Below, piece by piece: positions 1-6,161 of a DNA stretch of 11,308 bases (the first letter of the stretch is position 1; each line of letters opens with the position of its first letter). This stretch comes from Pseudomonadota bacterium (lineage in GTDB: Bacteria > Pseudomonadota > Alphaproteobacteria > Rhizobiales > Devosiaceae). The stretch covers positions 1-11,308 of the forward strand of contig JAEWCE010000235.1 of assembly GCA_023390785.1 (NCBI GenBank). The letters run 5' to 3'. Below the pieces are notes generated by a model. It did no database searches. It saw nothing but the letters and a program-made list of their open reading frames with translations, and had not been told where the DNA came from. The position numbers were made by a program, and so were the translations under genes.

Positions 1-41
1 CGGGAGAGGAGTCCCGACTGCAGCTGCCGTGCTAGAACAGC

Positions 42-77
42 ATAACAAAAAGGGCCCGTGGTTTCCCACGGGCCCTT
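42..77 (-). terminator. Intrinsic terminator of the serine protease gene
   Basis: A perfect 12-bp stem (50-61 pairing with 66-77) closes a 4-base loop. Read on the minus strand it is followed at once by a T-rich run (the A-run at 46-50 on the plus strand). It lies about 20 bases past the stop codon of the minus-strand protease gene, the classic layout of a Rho-independent terminator. There is no T-run on the plus-strand side, so it is mainly a minus-strand terminator. Confidence 0.9.
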
Positions 78-98
78 CGTCTGGCTGTCGCCATGAAC

Positions 99-1154
99 TT
101 ACTTGTAATTGTCCATGAGGAACTGGAAGTAGGGCTTGGTGAGGCGGACGGCGTAGTTGACCTTGTCGTCTTCGGCGACGTTGATGCCGCGGATGGAGGG
201 CTCGCCCTGGGCGTTGAGGTCCCACATGGCGCTGCCCGACGAGCCGGCGAAGGTGTCGCAATCGTGCCAGAAGAGCTGGTCGCCGAAATGGTCCGGCGTC
301 ACGTCGCAGCCGGCCTTCCACATGGTGCCTTCCGGCTTGTCGCCCGGGTACCCGATCACGGTGGCCTTGAGCTCGGTGCCGTCATCGACGCGGAAGCCCA
401 TCCAGCCGACCTGGTCGCCGGCCTGTTCCTTGAGCTCGATCTCGGCCAAGTCCCACGGCATGGCGGAGCCGTAGTTCTTGCCGTCGTAATTGGTGACGAA
501 GCCCTTGAGGATGTTGGCGTCGGCCCATTCGAACACGCCGACCGGAGCGGTCTGCGCATCGGTGGCGGCGGGCGCGAAGATGACGTCCTTGGCCCAGCCA
601 CCATTGTCGTGGTCGTAAACACAATGGGCGGCGGTGATCACCGATTTCGGTCCGATCATGGTGCCAGTGCAGGTGGAGTAGTCGCCCTTCTGGTCCTGGA
701 TGATGAGCCAGCCGACGGTGTAGAGCGGGTACTGGCTGATGTCAGTGACCTGGGTGCGGTCGTCGGTGCCGACGACGACGCGGTCGGTCGACATTTCGCT
801 CTTGCCGCTGCCGGCCGAGGAGTCGGCGAGGAAGCCGCGCAGCTCGCCCGAGGCCGGGGTTTCGGAGTCGGTGCCGTCGGCGCTGTGGCTCAGGGTGGCC
901 ATGCTGTCGGCCGCGGCGTCGGCGTCCATGCCGCCAAGGCCGCGGCTCAGCGACGCCGGATCGACCTTGGGGAGCGGTTTCTGCTGGATGTTGCCCGGCA
1001 GGGTGACCGGCGCGTCGCGGTTGACGACGGAAGCGCCGTGGGCGCCGGCGACCTCGTCGACCGCCAGCGCCGGGGTGGCGAGCAGCGCCGCGCCGAGCAG
1101 CAGTGCCGACAGACTGGTGAGGGTCGAAAGAGCGTGGACGTTCCTGGCCTGCAT
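99..1154 (-). CDS. Secreted V8/glutamyl-endopeptidase-like serine protease
   Basis: 351 residues, a preproprotein of the chymotrypsin-fold S1/S1B type that would cleave peptide bonds outside the cytoplasm. Residues 1-31 form a signal peptide (hydrophobic 15-30, likely cut after TPALA). Residues 32 to about 125 are a Ser/Asp/Ala-rich low-complexity stretch that looks like a propeptide. The mature domain probably begins near V126; VVVGTDDR resembles the mature start of Bacillus glutamyl endopeptidases. The triad is visible: H177 in TAAHC, D235 in WDLAEIEL, S306 in GSSGSA. C162/C178 and C283/C299 could form two disulfides. The S1-pocket histidine of V8 (GIH) is Asn here (GIN, N325), so glutamate specificity is doubtful. 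An AAGGA Shine-Dalgarno lies 10 bases before the ATG. It stands alone, divergent from the next gene. Family confident; substrate unknown. Confidence 0.9.
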   Translation of the reverse strand: MQARNVHALSTLTSLSALLLGAALLATPALAVDEVAGAHGASVVNRDAPVTLPGNIQQKPLPKVDPASLSRGLGGMDADAAADSMATLSHSADGTDSETPASGELRGFLADSSAGSGKSEMSTDRVVVGTDDRTQVTDISQYPLYTVGWLIIQDQKGDYSTCTGTMIGPKSVITAAHCVYDHDNGGWAKDVIFAPAATDAQTAPVGVFEWADANILKGFVTNYDGKNYGSAMPWDLAEIELKEQAGDQVGWMGFRVDDGTELKATVIGYPGDKPEGTMWKAGCDVTPDHFGDQLFWHDCDTFAGSSGSAMWDLNAQGEPSIRGINVAEDDKVNYAVRLTKPYFQFLMDNYK

Positions 1155-1184
1155 GGTGGATTTTTCCTTGTTTTGACTGAGGAG

Positions 1185-1213
1185 ATAGAAATCAGGATTT
1201 GGGCGCCCGTCAA
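1185..1213 (-). promoter_or_regulatory. Candidate sigma70-type promoter of the protease gene
   Basis: On the minus strand TTGACG (1208-1213) is followed after exactly 17 bases by TTCTAT (1185-1190). The -35 is a good match, the -10 only a partial one (3 of 6). Transcription would begin about 25 bases before the protease ATG. The call rests on position and motif only. Confidence 0.35.
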
Positions 1214-1227
1214 TGTCCGGGCTGACG

Positions 1228-1239
1228 TGTCAAATGACA
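1228..1239. promoter_or_regulatory. TGTCA-AA-TGACA palindrome, possible operator
   Basis: A perfect 5+5 inverted repeat with a 2-base spacer lies just upstream of the candidate protease promoter, in the 333-base spacer between the divergent protease and membrane-protein genes (1155-1487). It also contains TTGACA on the minus strand, but no fitting -10 follows. The size suits a dimeric regulator. The rest of the spacer is GC-rich without an open frame I believe; I found no convincing promoter for the rightward gene. Confidence 0.3.
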
Positions 1240-1487
1240 GGTGGGAGGCGGATGCCGGTTGCCGTCGCGGCGCGGGGGTCGCTGTCGGCAAGGCGGTGGC
1301 GGGAGCGCGCCGGCGCGCTGGCCCGGTCCCGGCAGTATCGGCATGTCGTTTCCCCCCGGCTGTCCCGCTTCGCTCTAGCCGCATCCAAGATGAACGCAGC
1401 TTGAACGGCACGAAGACTGCCGGATGCCTGGGACGGATTTCAGACGGAATCGGTCTTTCTTTGCGGCGATTTTGCTTTTAAAACCAG

Positions 1488-2219
1488 ATGGATATGGACA
1501 CAAAGCCGCCACCGAAGAACCGTGCCAGGCCCGCCCGCGAGGACGAGGCGGAGCGCGAGAACGACGGCCGCAAGGCGAGCCAATTCCATGAAGCGGCGCA
1601 TGTCGGGGTCGGCATTCTAGAAGCGGTGTCCAAGCCGATCCATGTGGAGGACAATTACTCGTCGCTGCACCGGGTCGACGAGATCGCCGCGGTGATCCTG
1701 AAGGTGGTGACGGTGCTGGCGCTGACCTTCGGGCTGTTCGAGTACGACCGGCAGAAGGCGGATTCGCGGGTGACGCAGTCGCTGAACCTGGTGCAGGAGT
1801 GGGAGAGCGGCGGCTACCAGGATGCCTATGCGCGCATCAACGATGTGCTGCTGCCGCTCTACCAGCAGAACGCCGACGCCATCGCCGCGGTGGGCGACAA
1901 CGCGGCGGAGCGGGCGCTGCTTTATGGCAATATCGGCGAGGCGGCGACCGGCAAGGACGACAATTTCGTGTCCGAGGCCGACCGGGACGCCGACAAGGTG
2001 TTCCATTTCTTCGAGCGTGCCGCGATCTGCGCCAACGAGGCGATCTGCGATTACGCGGTGCTGAAGACGTTCTTCGGCTCGGAAGCATCGAGCTTCTGGC
2101 TGTATTTCGGCCGCTATGCCGAACGCCGGCAGGTCGACGGCTATGCCGGCTACGGCGAGTGGACGCGCCGCTTCGTCGAGGGCGAAATCAGCCGGGCGAA
2201 GTTCCTCGGCATGTTCTGA
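1488..2219 (+). CDS. Hypothetical single-pass membrane protein
   Basis: 243 residues; I do not recognise the family with certainty. Residues 1-35 are charged (Lys/Arg/Glu/Asp/Pro-rich) and look disordered. One hydrophobic segment at about 65-85 is followed by positive and mixed charges (EYDRQK), so a single membrane anchor is likely. Residues 90-243 look mostly helical, with many aromatics (WLYFGRY near 204-210) and a Cys pair (C181, C187) in ICANEAIC. The pattern of a membrane helix followed by an LNLVQEW-type helical domain loosely recalls DUF4760-like proteins; this is only an impression. No clear Shine-Dalgarno precedes the ATG, and ATG 1494 is an equal alternative start. Codon use and GC match the neighbours, so it is probably real. 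It appears monocistronic. Confidence 0.7.
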   Translation: MDMDTKPPPKNRARPAREDEAERENDGRKASQFHEAAHVGVGILEAVSKPIHVEDNYSSLHRVDEIAAVILKVVTVLALTFGLFEYDRQKADSRVTQSLNLVQEWESGGYQDAYARINDVLLPLYQQNADAIAAVGDNAAERALLYGNIGEAATGKDDNFVSEADRDADKVFHFFERAAICANEAICDYAVLKTFFGSEASSFWLYFGRYAERRQVDGYAGYGEWTRRFVEGEISRAKFLGMF

Positions 2220-2237
2220 GCGGCGGCGGGCGCGGGC

Positions 2238-2264
2238 GCGGCCGGCCGCTTTGCAGGCGCCTGC
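2238..2264. repeat. Two adjacent perfect 12-bp palindromes
   Basis: GCGGCCGGCCGC (2238-2249) and GCAGGCGCCTGC (2253-2264) are both self-complementary without a spacer and are separated only by TTT. They fill much of the 87-base gap between the membrane-protein gene and the dehydrogenase gene. There is no T-run, so this is not a standard terminator; a protein-binding site is possible. GC-rich composition makes chance palindromes easier. Confidence 0.4.
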
Positions 2265-2295
2265 GCATGGGGCTATGACCGGCGCGCACAGCAGC

Positions 2296-2301
2296 GGAGG
2301 A
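2296..2301 (+). promoter_or_regulatory. Shine-Dalgarno GGAGGA fixing the dehydrogenase start
   Basis: GGAGGA ends 5 bases before ATG 2307. It supports that start, which also places the Rossmann GLGVMG motif at the usual distance from the N-terminus. Confidence 0.8.
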
Positions 2302-2306
2302 CGATC

Positions 2307-3173
2307 ATGGTCAAGGTGGCATTTCTCGGGCTCGGGGTGATGGGGTTTCCCATGGCCCGGCATCTCAAGGCCAAGGGCCACGAGGTCACCGTCTACAACC
2401 GCACCGCCGCCCGCGCCGAGGCGTGGGTCGCCGCCAATGGCGGGCGTGCCGCGCCGACGCCGCGCGCCGCCGCCGGGGGGCAGGACATCGTCTTCGCCTG
2501 CGTCGGCAATGACGACGATCTGCGGTCGGTGACGCTGGGGCCAGACGGCGCCTTCGCCGGCATGGGACGCGGCACGATCTTTGTCGACCACACCACCGCT
2601 TCGGCCAGCGTGGCGCGCGAGCTGCACGCCACCGCCGCGGCGGCGGACTTCGCCTTCCTCGATGCGCCGGTGTCGGGCGGCCAGGCCGGCGCCGAGAACG
2701 GCCAGCTCACGGTGATGGTCGGCGGCGACCAGCCGGCGTTCGCGCGCGCCGAGCCGGTGATCGGCAGCTATGCGCGCGCCTGCCGCCTGCTCGGCCCTGC
2801 CGGCTCCGGCCAGCTCGCCAAGATGATGAACCAGATCTGCATCGCCGGCATCGTGCAGGGGCTGGCGGAAGCCATCCATTTCGGCAAATCGGCCGGCATG
2901 GACGTCGAGGCGGTGATCGACGTCATCTCCAAGGGTGCCGCGCAATCGTGGCAAATGGAAAACCGCTACAAGACCATGCTCGCCGGCAAGTACGATTTCG
3001 GCTTCGCCGTCGACTGGATGCGCAAGGACCTCGGCATCGTGCTCGATGAAGCGCGCAACAACCACGCCCGCCTGCCCATCACCGCGCTGGTCGACCAGTT
3101 CTACGCCGACGTGCAGGCGCTGGGCGGCAACCGTTGGGACACGAGCAGCCTGCTGGCGCGGCTGGAGAAGTAA
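2307..3173 (+). CDS. NAD(P)-dependent beta-hydroxyacid dehydrogenase family oxidoreductase
   Basis: 288 residues, the full usual length of the 3-hydroxyisobutyrate dehydrogenase / tartronate-semialdehyde reductase / glyoxylate-succinic semialdehyde reductase family. These cytoplasmic enzymes interconvert beta-hydroxyacids and semialdehydes. The N-terminal Rossmann fold has GLGVMG at 8-13. The substrate loop DAPVSGG is at 119-125, the catalytic lysine K172 in GQLAKMMNQ, and the C-terminal helical-domain signature MRKDLGIVLDEA is around 238-249 (K240, D241). After the second beta strand comes NRT (31-33) instead of an acidic residue, which in this family favours NADPH; this is inferred. The exact substrate cannot be named from sequence. 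The gene converges on the iron-permease-like gene with only 10 bases between the stop codons, and no terminator hairpin is seen there. Confidence 0.93.
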   Translation: MVKVAFLGLGVMGFPMARHLKAKGHEVTVYNRTAARAEAWVAANGGRAAPTPRAAAGGQDIVFACVGNDDDLRSVTLGPDGAFAGMGRGTIFVDHTTASASVARELHATAAAADFAFLDAPVSGGQAGAENGQLTVMVGGDQPAFARAEPVIGSYARACRLLGPAGSGQLAKMMNQICIAGIVQGLAEAIHFGKSAGMDVEAVIDVISKGAAQSWQMENRYKTMLAGKYDFGFAVDWMRKDLGIVLDEARNNHARLPITALVDQFYADVQALGGNRWDTSSLLARLEK

Positions 3174-3183
3174 GGTTCTCGAC

Positions 3184-3603
3184 TCAGGCAGGCTCGGACG
3201 CTTTGGGCCTGGTGGATTTGCCGCGGCGTTCGAGCTCCTGGGCGGCGCGGTCGCATTGCTGGGTCAGGCGCTCGCGCAGGGCATGCAGTTCCTTGTCGCT
3301 GAGCTTTTCAGCGGCGACGAAGCGGTTGTCGGCGTCGCGCACGGCGTAGATCAGCTCATCGAGCTTGGCCTGCACCGCCTCGCCGTCACGGTTCTGGGTG
3401 TTCTGCAGCACGAACACCATAAGGAAAGTGATGATGGTGGTCGCGGTGTTGACCACCAATTGCCAGGTTTCGGAATAGTGGAACACGGGGCCCGCCACCG
3501 CCCATAGCAGAATCAGGATACATGCGGCGGCGAAGGTCATCGGCTTGCCAGCCAGGCGCGAAACAGTATGGGAAAAGCGCAGGAACAATCCGGGTGAGCT
3601 CAT
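3184..3603 (-). CDS. Low-affinity iron permease family protein (small, two-helix)
   Basis: 139 residues. The signature block ETWQLVVNTATTIITFLMVF followed by VLQNTQNRD (45-73) is typical of bacterial members of the PF04120 iron_permease family, named after yeast Fet4. Two membrane helices lie at about 21-40 and 48-67. After NRD comes an amphipathic, charged cytoplasmic helix (KLDELIYAV, 80-88) and a Lys/Glu-rich tail. Bacterial members are usually about this size, far shorter than Fet4, so iron transport by the small form is a family label and not proven. No good Shine-Dalgarno is visible before the ATG. It is divergent from the lactonase gene with only 51 bases between start codons. Confidence 0.85.
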   Translation of the reverse strand: MSSPGLFLRFSHTVSRLAGKPMTFAAACILILLWAVAGPVFHYSETWQLVVNTATTIITFLMVFVLQNTQNRDGEAVQAKLDELIYAVRDADNRFVAAEKLSDKELHALRERLTQQCDRAAQELERRGKSTRPKASEPA

Positions 3604-3643
3604 GGTAGGGCATAAACGCCGCCGCTATGCCGGCGGTTGCGTG

Positions 3644-3650
3644 AGGAGGA
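3644..3650 (+). promoter_or_regulatory. Shine-Dalgarno AGGAGGA deciding the lactonase start
   Basis: The near-perfect AGGAGGA sits 4 bases before ATG 3655. An in-frame TTG at 3637 would extend the protein by six residues, but it would place this ribosome site inside the coding region. ATG 3655 is therefore preferred. Confidence 0.85.
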
Positions 3651-3654
3651 CGGC

Positions 3655-4752
3655 ATGGCCAAGGCACTGATGTTCGTGGGGAGCTGCACGAGCAAGCTCG
3701 GTTATGTGGCCAAGCCGGCCGGCCAGGGGATTTCGGCGCTGCGCGTCGATATCGAGACCGGCGCCGCCGAGGTGCTGTCGCACGAGGCCAATGTGGTGAA
3801 CCCCACCTTCGTCGCGGTGGCGCCCGACGGCAGGGCGCTGCTGGCGGTGAGCGAGCTCGCCGGGGCGAACGAGGGGCGGCTCAGCGCCTATTCGATCGAT
3901 GCGGGCAGCGGCAGCATCGGGCTGCTGGGCCGCATCGGCACCCACGGCTACACGCCGGCGCATGCGGGCTTCGACCGGAGCGGACGCTTTGCCGGGGCCG
4001 TCAATTACAGCGACGCGCCGGCCGGCACGCGCAGCACCTCGGTGCTGGTGGTGCGGACGGCCGAAGGCGGCATCGGCGCGGTGACCGGCGAGGCCGAGCA
4101 CCAGGGCGAGACCGGCCCCGACACGGGGCGGCAGGACCGCTCGCATGCCCATTGCGTGCGCTGGACGCCCGACAACCGCTTCGTGGTGGTGGCCGACCTC
4201 GGGCTCGACCGGCTGGTGGTGCACCGGTTCGATGCGGCGACCGGTGCACTTTCGCCGCATGGCGAAGCGGCGCTGGCGCCGGGGGCGGGGCCGCGGCATT
4301 TCGTGTTCCACCCCAATGGGCGCTGGGCCTATGTCGCCAACGAGCTCAACTCGACGGTCACGAGCTTTGCGTTCGCCGCCGCCGACGGCACGTTCACGCC
4401 GATCGGGGTGACGCCGACGCGGCCAGCAGCGGCGAGCGGGATAAACTATCCCGCGGCGATCCAGATCGACGCCATCGGACGCTTCGTGCTCGTGTCCAAT
4501 CGCGGCGACGACAGCCTGGCGCGGCTGGTAGTGGGCGAGGACGGCGTCGCACGGTTCGAAAGCACGACGCCGACGGGCGGGCGAGTACCGCGCGACTTCG
4601 CCTTCGACCCGAGCGGGCGGCTGGTGGCGGTGGCCAACCAGGAGAGCGACCGCATCGATTTCTTCCGCTATGCCGACGGTGAGCTGACGCGGCTCGGCCA
4701 TGTCGCGGCCGGCTCGCCAACGGCCATCGCCTTCCATCCGACCTTGGGCTGA
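3655..4752 (+). CDS. Lactonase family protein, 6-phosphogluconolactonase type beta-propeller
   Basis: 365 residues from ATG 3655, the usual length of the seven-bladed-propeller lactonases (PF10282, E. coli YbhE/Pgl type). Repeated blade motifs are visible: NPTFVAVAPDGR (49-60), SHAHCVRWTPDNRFVVVADLG (163-183), PRHFVFHPNGRWAYVANE (213-230), IQIDAIGRFVLVSNRGDDS (269-287), PRDFAFDPSGRLVAVANQ (312-329) and a closing PTAIAFHP (355-362). The HAH at 164-166, R214-H215 and the NRGDD loop sit where the family's active cleft residues lie. The known E. coli member hydrolyses 6-phosphogluconolactone in the oxidative pentose phosphate pathway. Many paralogues act on other sugar lactones, so the substrate here is open. 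No signal peptide; cytoplasmic. No pentose phosphate genes lie nearby. Confidence 0.9.
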   Translation: MAKALMFVGSCTSKLGYVAKPAGQGISALRVDIETGAAEVLSHEANVVNPTFVAVAPDGRALLAVSELAGANEGRLSAYSIDAGSGSIGLLGRIGTHGYTPAHAGFDRSGRFAGAVNYSDAPAGTRSTSVLVVRTAEGGIGAVTGEAEHQGETGPDTGRQDRSHAHCVRWTPDNRFVVVADLGLDRLVVHRFDAATGALSPHGEAALAPGAGPRHFVFHPNGRWAYVANELNSTVTSFAFAAADGTFTPIGVTPTRPAAASGINYPAAIQIDAIGRFVLVSNRGDDSLARLVVGEDGVARFESTTPTGGRVPRDFAFDPSGRLVAVANQESDRIDFFRYADGELTRLGHVAAGSPTAIAFHPTLG

Positions 4753-4842
4753 GACGCGCCCTTCGGCTTTGACTCGCCGGGCGGCTCCGTCTAGGGCTCT
4801 CTGAAGTGCTTCACGATGCGGCTGAATCAATCGTGGTTGCGG

Positions 4843-4883
4843 CCCCCACCCCCGTCCCCTCCCCGCAAGGGGGAGGGGAGCCC
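4843..4883 (+). repeat. REP-like GC-rich element, left copy
   Basis: A C-rich block followed by its own hairpin: CCCCTCCCC (4856-4864) pairs with GGGGAGGGG (4870-4878) around a 5-base loop GCAAG. The same 41-base design recurs inverted at 4912-4952. I recall similar C-rich/GCAAGGG elements as common dispersed intergenic repeats in Hyphomicrobiales genomes. No T-run follows. The 271-base gap 4753-5023 between the lactonase and transporter genes otherwise shows only a weak TTGACT (4769-4774) without a good -10. Confidence 0.75.
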
Positions 4884-4911
4884 GACTGCACGACTGCGCA
4901 GGAGGTTCCAT

Positions 4912-4952
4912 CGCCCCCCTCACCCTTGCGGGGAGGGGCTGGGGGGTGGGGG
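4912..4952 (-). repeat. REP-like GC-rich element, inverted right copy
   Basis: Read on the minus strand this copy shares the identical 16-base core CCCCTCCCCGCAAGGG with the left copy. It keeps the flanking CCCCCACCCCC block and the same stem, with one bulged T. The two copies in opposite orientation, 28 bases apart, resemble a paired REP/BIME unit and could fold into one long hairpin in RNA. An in-frame GTG at 4946 for the downstream transporter lies inside this repeat and is not taken as the start. Confidence 0.75.
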
Positions 4953-5023
4953 CAAAATCCACGACGACTGCTTTCCGAGCGCGACAGGCGGCTCCGGTGG
5001 TCGCCTCTGATAGGATCGATCGA

Positions 5024-6076
5024 ATGAACCACCCTACTGTCCTCGGCACGCTGTTCGGCGAGGCGCGGACACGCGCCCGGCTCATCTTCACGTTCGGCGG
5101 GCTGGTGGCGTTCAACGCCATCGCCTGGGCCTGGGCCTTTGCCGAATTCTCGGGCCAGCCGGTGCTGATGGGTACGGCGTTCCTCGCCTATGTGTTCGGG
5201 CTGCGCCATGCGTTCGACGCCGACCACATCGCGGCCATCGACAATGTGGTGCGCAAGCTGATGCAGGAAGGCCGGAAGCCGCTCGCGGTAGGATTCTTCT
5301 TTTCGCTCGGCCATTCCTCCATCGTGATCATCGCCTCAGCGATCATCGCGGTCAGCGCAGCGGCGCTGCAGCCGCAGCTCGAGACCTTCCACGACCTGGG
5401 CGGCGTGATCGGCACGGTGGTGTCGGCGGCGTTCCTGCTGGCCATCGGCCTCGCCAACCTCATCGTGCTGCGCGGCATCTGGGGCGCGTTCCAGCGGGCC
5501 AAGCGCGGCGACAGCATCGTCGACGAGGATCTCGACCAGATGCTCGCCGGCCGGGGCTTCCTGGCGCGCATCTTCCGGCGGGTGTTCGGCGTGGTGCGAC
5601 ACAGCTGGCACATGTATCCGGTGGGCTTTCTGTTCGGTCTGGGCTTCGACACGGCGACCGAGATCGGGCTGCTCGGCATATCGGCGACGCAGGCGGCGAG
5701 CGGCATGAATTTCTGGTCGATCATGGTGTTTCCGGCGCTGTTCACGGCCGGCATGGCGCTGGTCGACACCGCCGACAGCGTGGCGATGGTGGGCGCCTAT
5801 GGCTGGGCCTTCGTCAACCCGATCCGCAAGCTGTGGTACAACCTCACCATCACCGCGGCGTCGGTGGCGGTGGCGGTGTTCATCGGCGGCGTCGAGGCGC
5901 TGGGGCTGATCTCGGACAAGCTGGCGCTGAGCGGCGGACTGTGGGACGTGATCGGCAACCTCAACGAGAACCTGACCAGTTTCGGCTACGCCGTGGTCGG
6001 CGTGTTCCTCGCGAGCTGGCTGATCTCAACGCTGGTCTATCGCGCCAACAGATACGACGAGCTGATGCAGCCGTAA
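5024..6076 (+). CDS. NiCoT family nickel/cobalt transporter (HoxN/HupN/NixA type)
   Basis: 350 residues from ATG 5024, preceded by AGGA (5012-5015) at 8 bases. This is a secondary transporter of the inner membrane that takes up Ni2+ and/or Co2+ with high affinity. Family signatures are all present: the metal-binding RHAFDADHIAAIDN (61-74, with the HX4DH residues H62, D67 and H68), LGHSSIV (95-101), GLGFDTATEI (205-214) and FTAGMALVDTAD (240-251). About eight hydrophobic segments are visible, with a charged cytoplasmic loop at about 150-195, as usual. Metal preference cannot be read from sequence, and no hydrogenase, urease or cobalamin genes are in view. I saw no cobalamin riboswitch or NikR-like site upstream. 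An in-frame GTG at 4946 would add 26 repeat-derived residues and is rejected. Confidence 0.93.
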   Translation: MNHPTVLGTLFGEARTRARLIFTFGGLVAFNAIAWAWAFAEFSGQPVLMGTAFLAYVFGLRHAFDADHIAAIDNVVRKLMQEGRKPLAVGFFFSLGHSSIVIIASAIIAVSAAALQPQLETFHDLGGVIGTVVSAAFLLAIGLANLIVLRGIWGAFQRAKRGDSIVDEDLDQMLAGRGFLARIFRRVFGVVRHSWHMYPVGFLFGLGFDTATEIGLLGISATQAASGMNFWSIMVFPALFTAGMALVDTADSVAMVGAYGWAFVNPIRKLWYNLTITAASVAVAVFIGGVEALGLISDKLALSGGLWDVIGNLNENLTSFGYAVVGVFLASWLISTLVYRANRYDELMQP

Positions 6077-6161
6077 GAGTGTCCCTCCGCGCCGCGCGCG
6101 CCCGCTTGGAGCATCCGCCGGGCGATTGACGGCGCGGCGGCTGCACCGCACATTCGGGGCA

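Noticed and set aside
1..41. Coding end or RNA gene at the left edge
   Set aside because: There are only 41 bases outside the terminator, with a short CGGGA/TCCCG repeat; too little to call.
93..1481. 462-codon plus-strand open frame opposite the protease
   Set aside because: The minus-strand protease has a signal peptide, full triad and terminator; the plus-strand frame has no recognisable domain.
1617..3065. 482-codon minus-strand open frame opposite the membrane protein and dehydrogenase
   Set aside because: It spans two well-supported plus-strand coding regions and the gap between them; its composition is typical of an antisense shadow.
4769..4797. TTGACT-N17-TAGGGC as transporter promoter
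   Set aside because: The -10 matches only 2 of 6, and the leader would have to run through the whole repeat pair.
4843..4952. CRISPR array
   Set aside because: There are only two copies, inverted relative to each other, with an internal hairpin and no regular spacers.
4753..5023. Cobalamin riboswitch or NikR operator upstream of the transporter
   Set aside because: I looked for the conserved B12-box-like core and for a long spaced palindrome; only the REP-like pair is visible.
6126..6161. TTG start for ligD at 6126, and TTGACG-N17-CACATT as a leaderless ligD promoter
   Set aside because: The extra 12 residues do not resemble LigD N-termini. The promoter match is weak at -10 and would put the transcript start almost on the ATG, so neither is listed as a feature.
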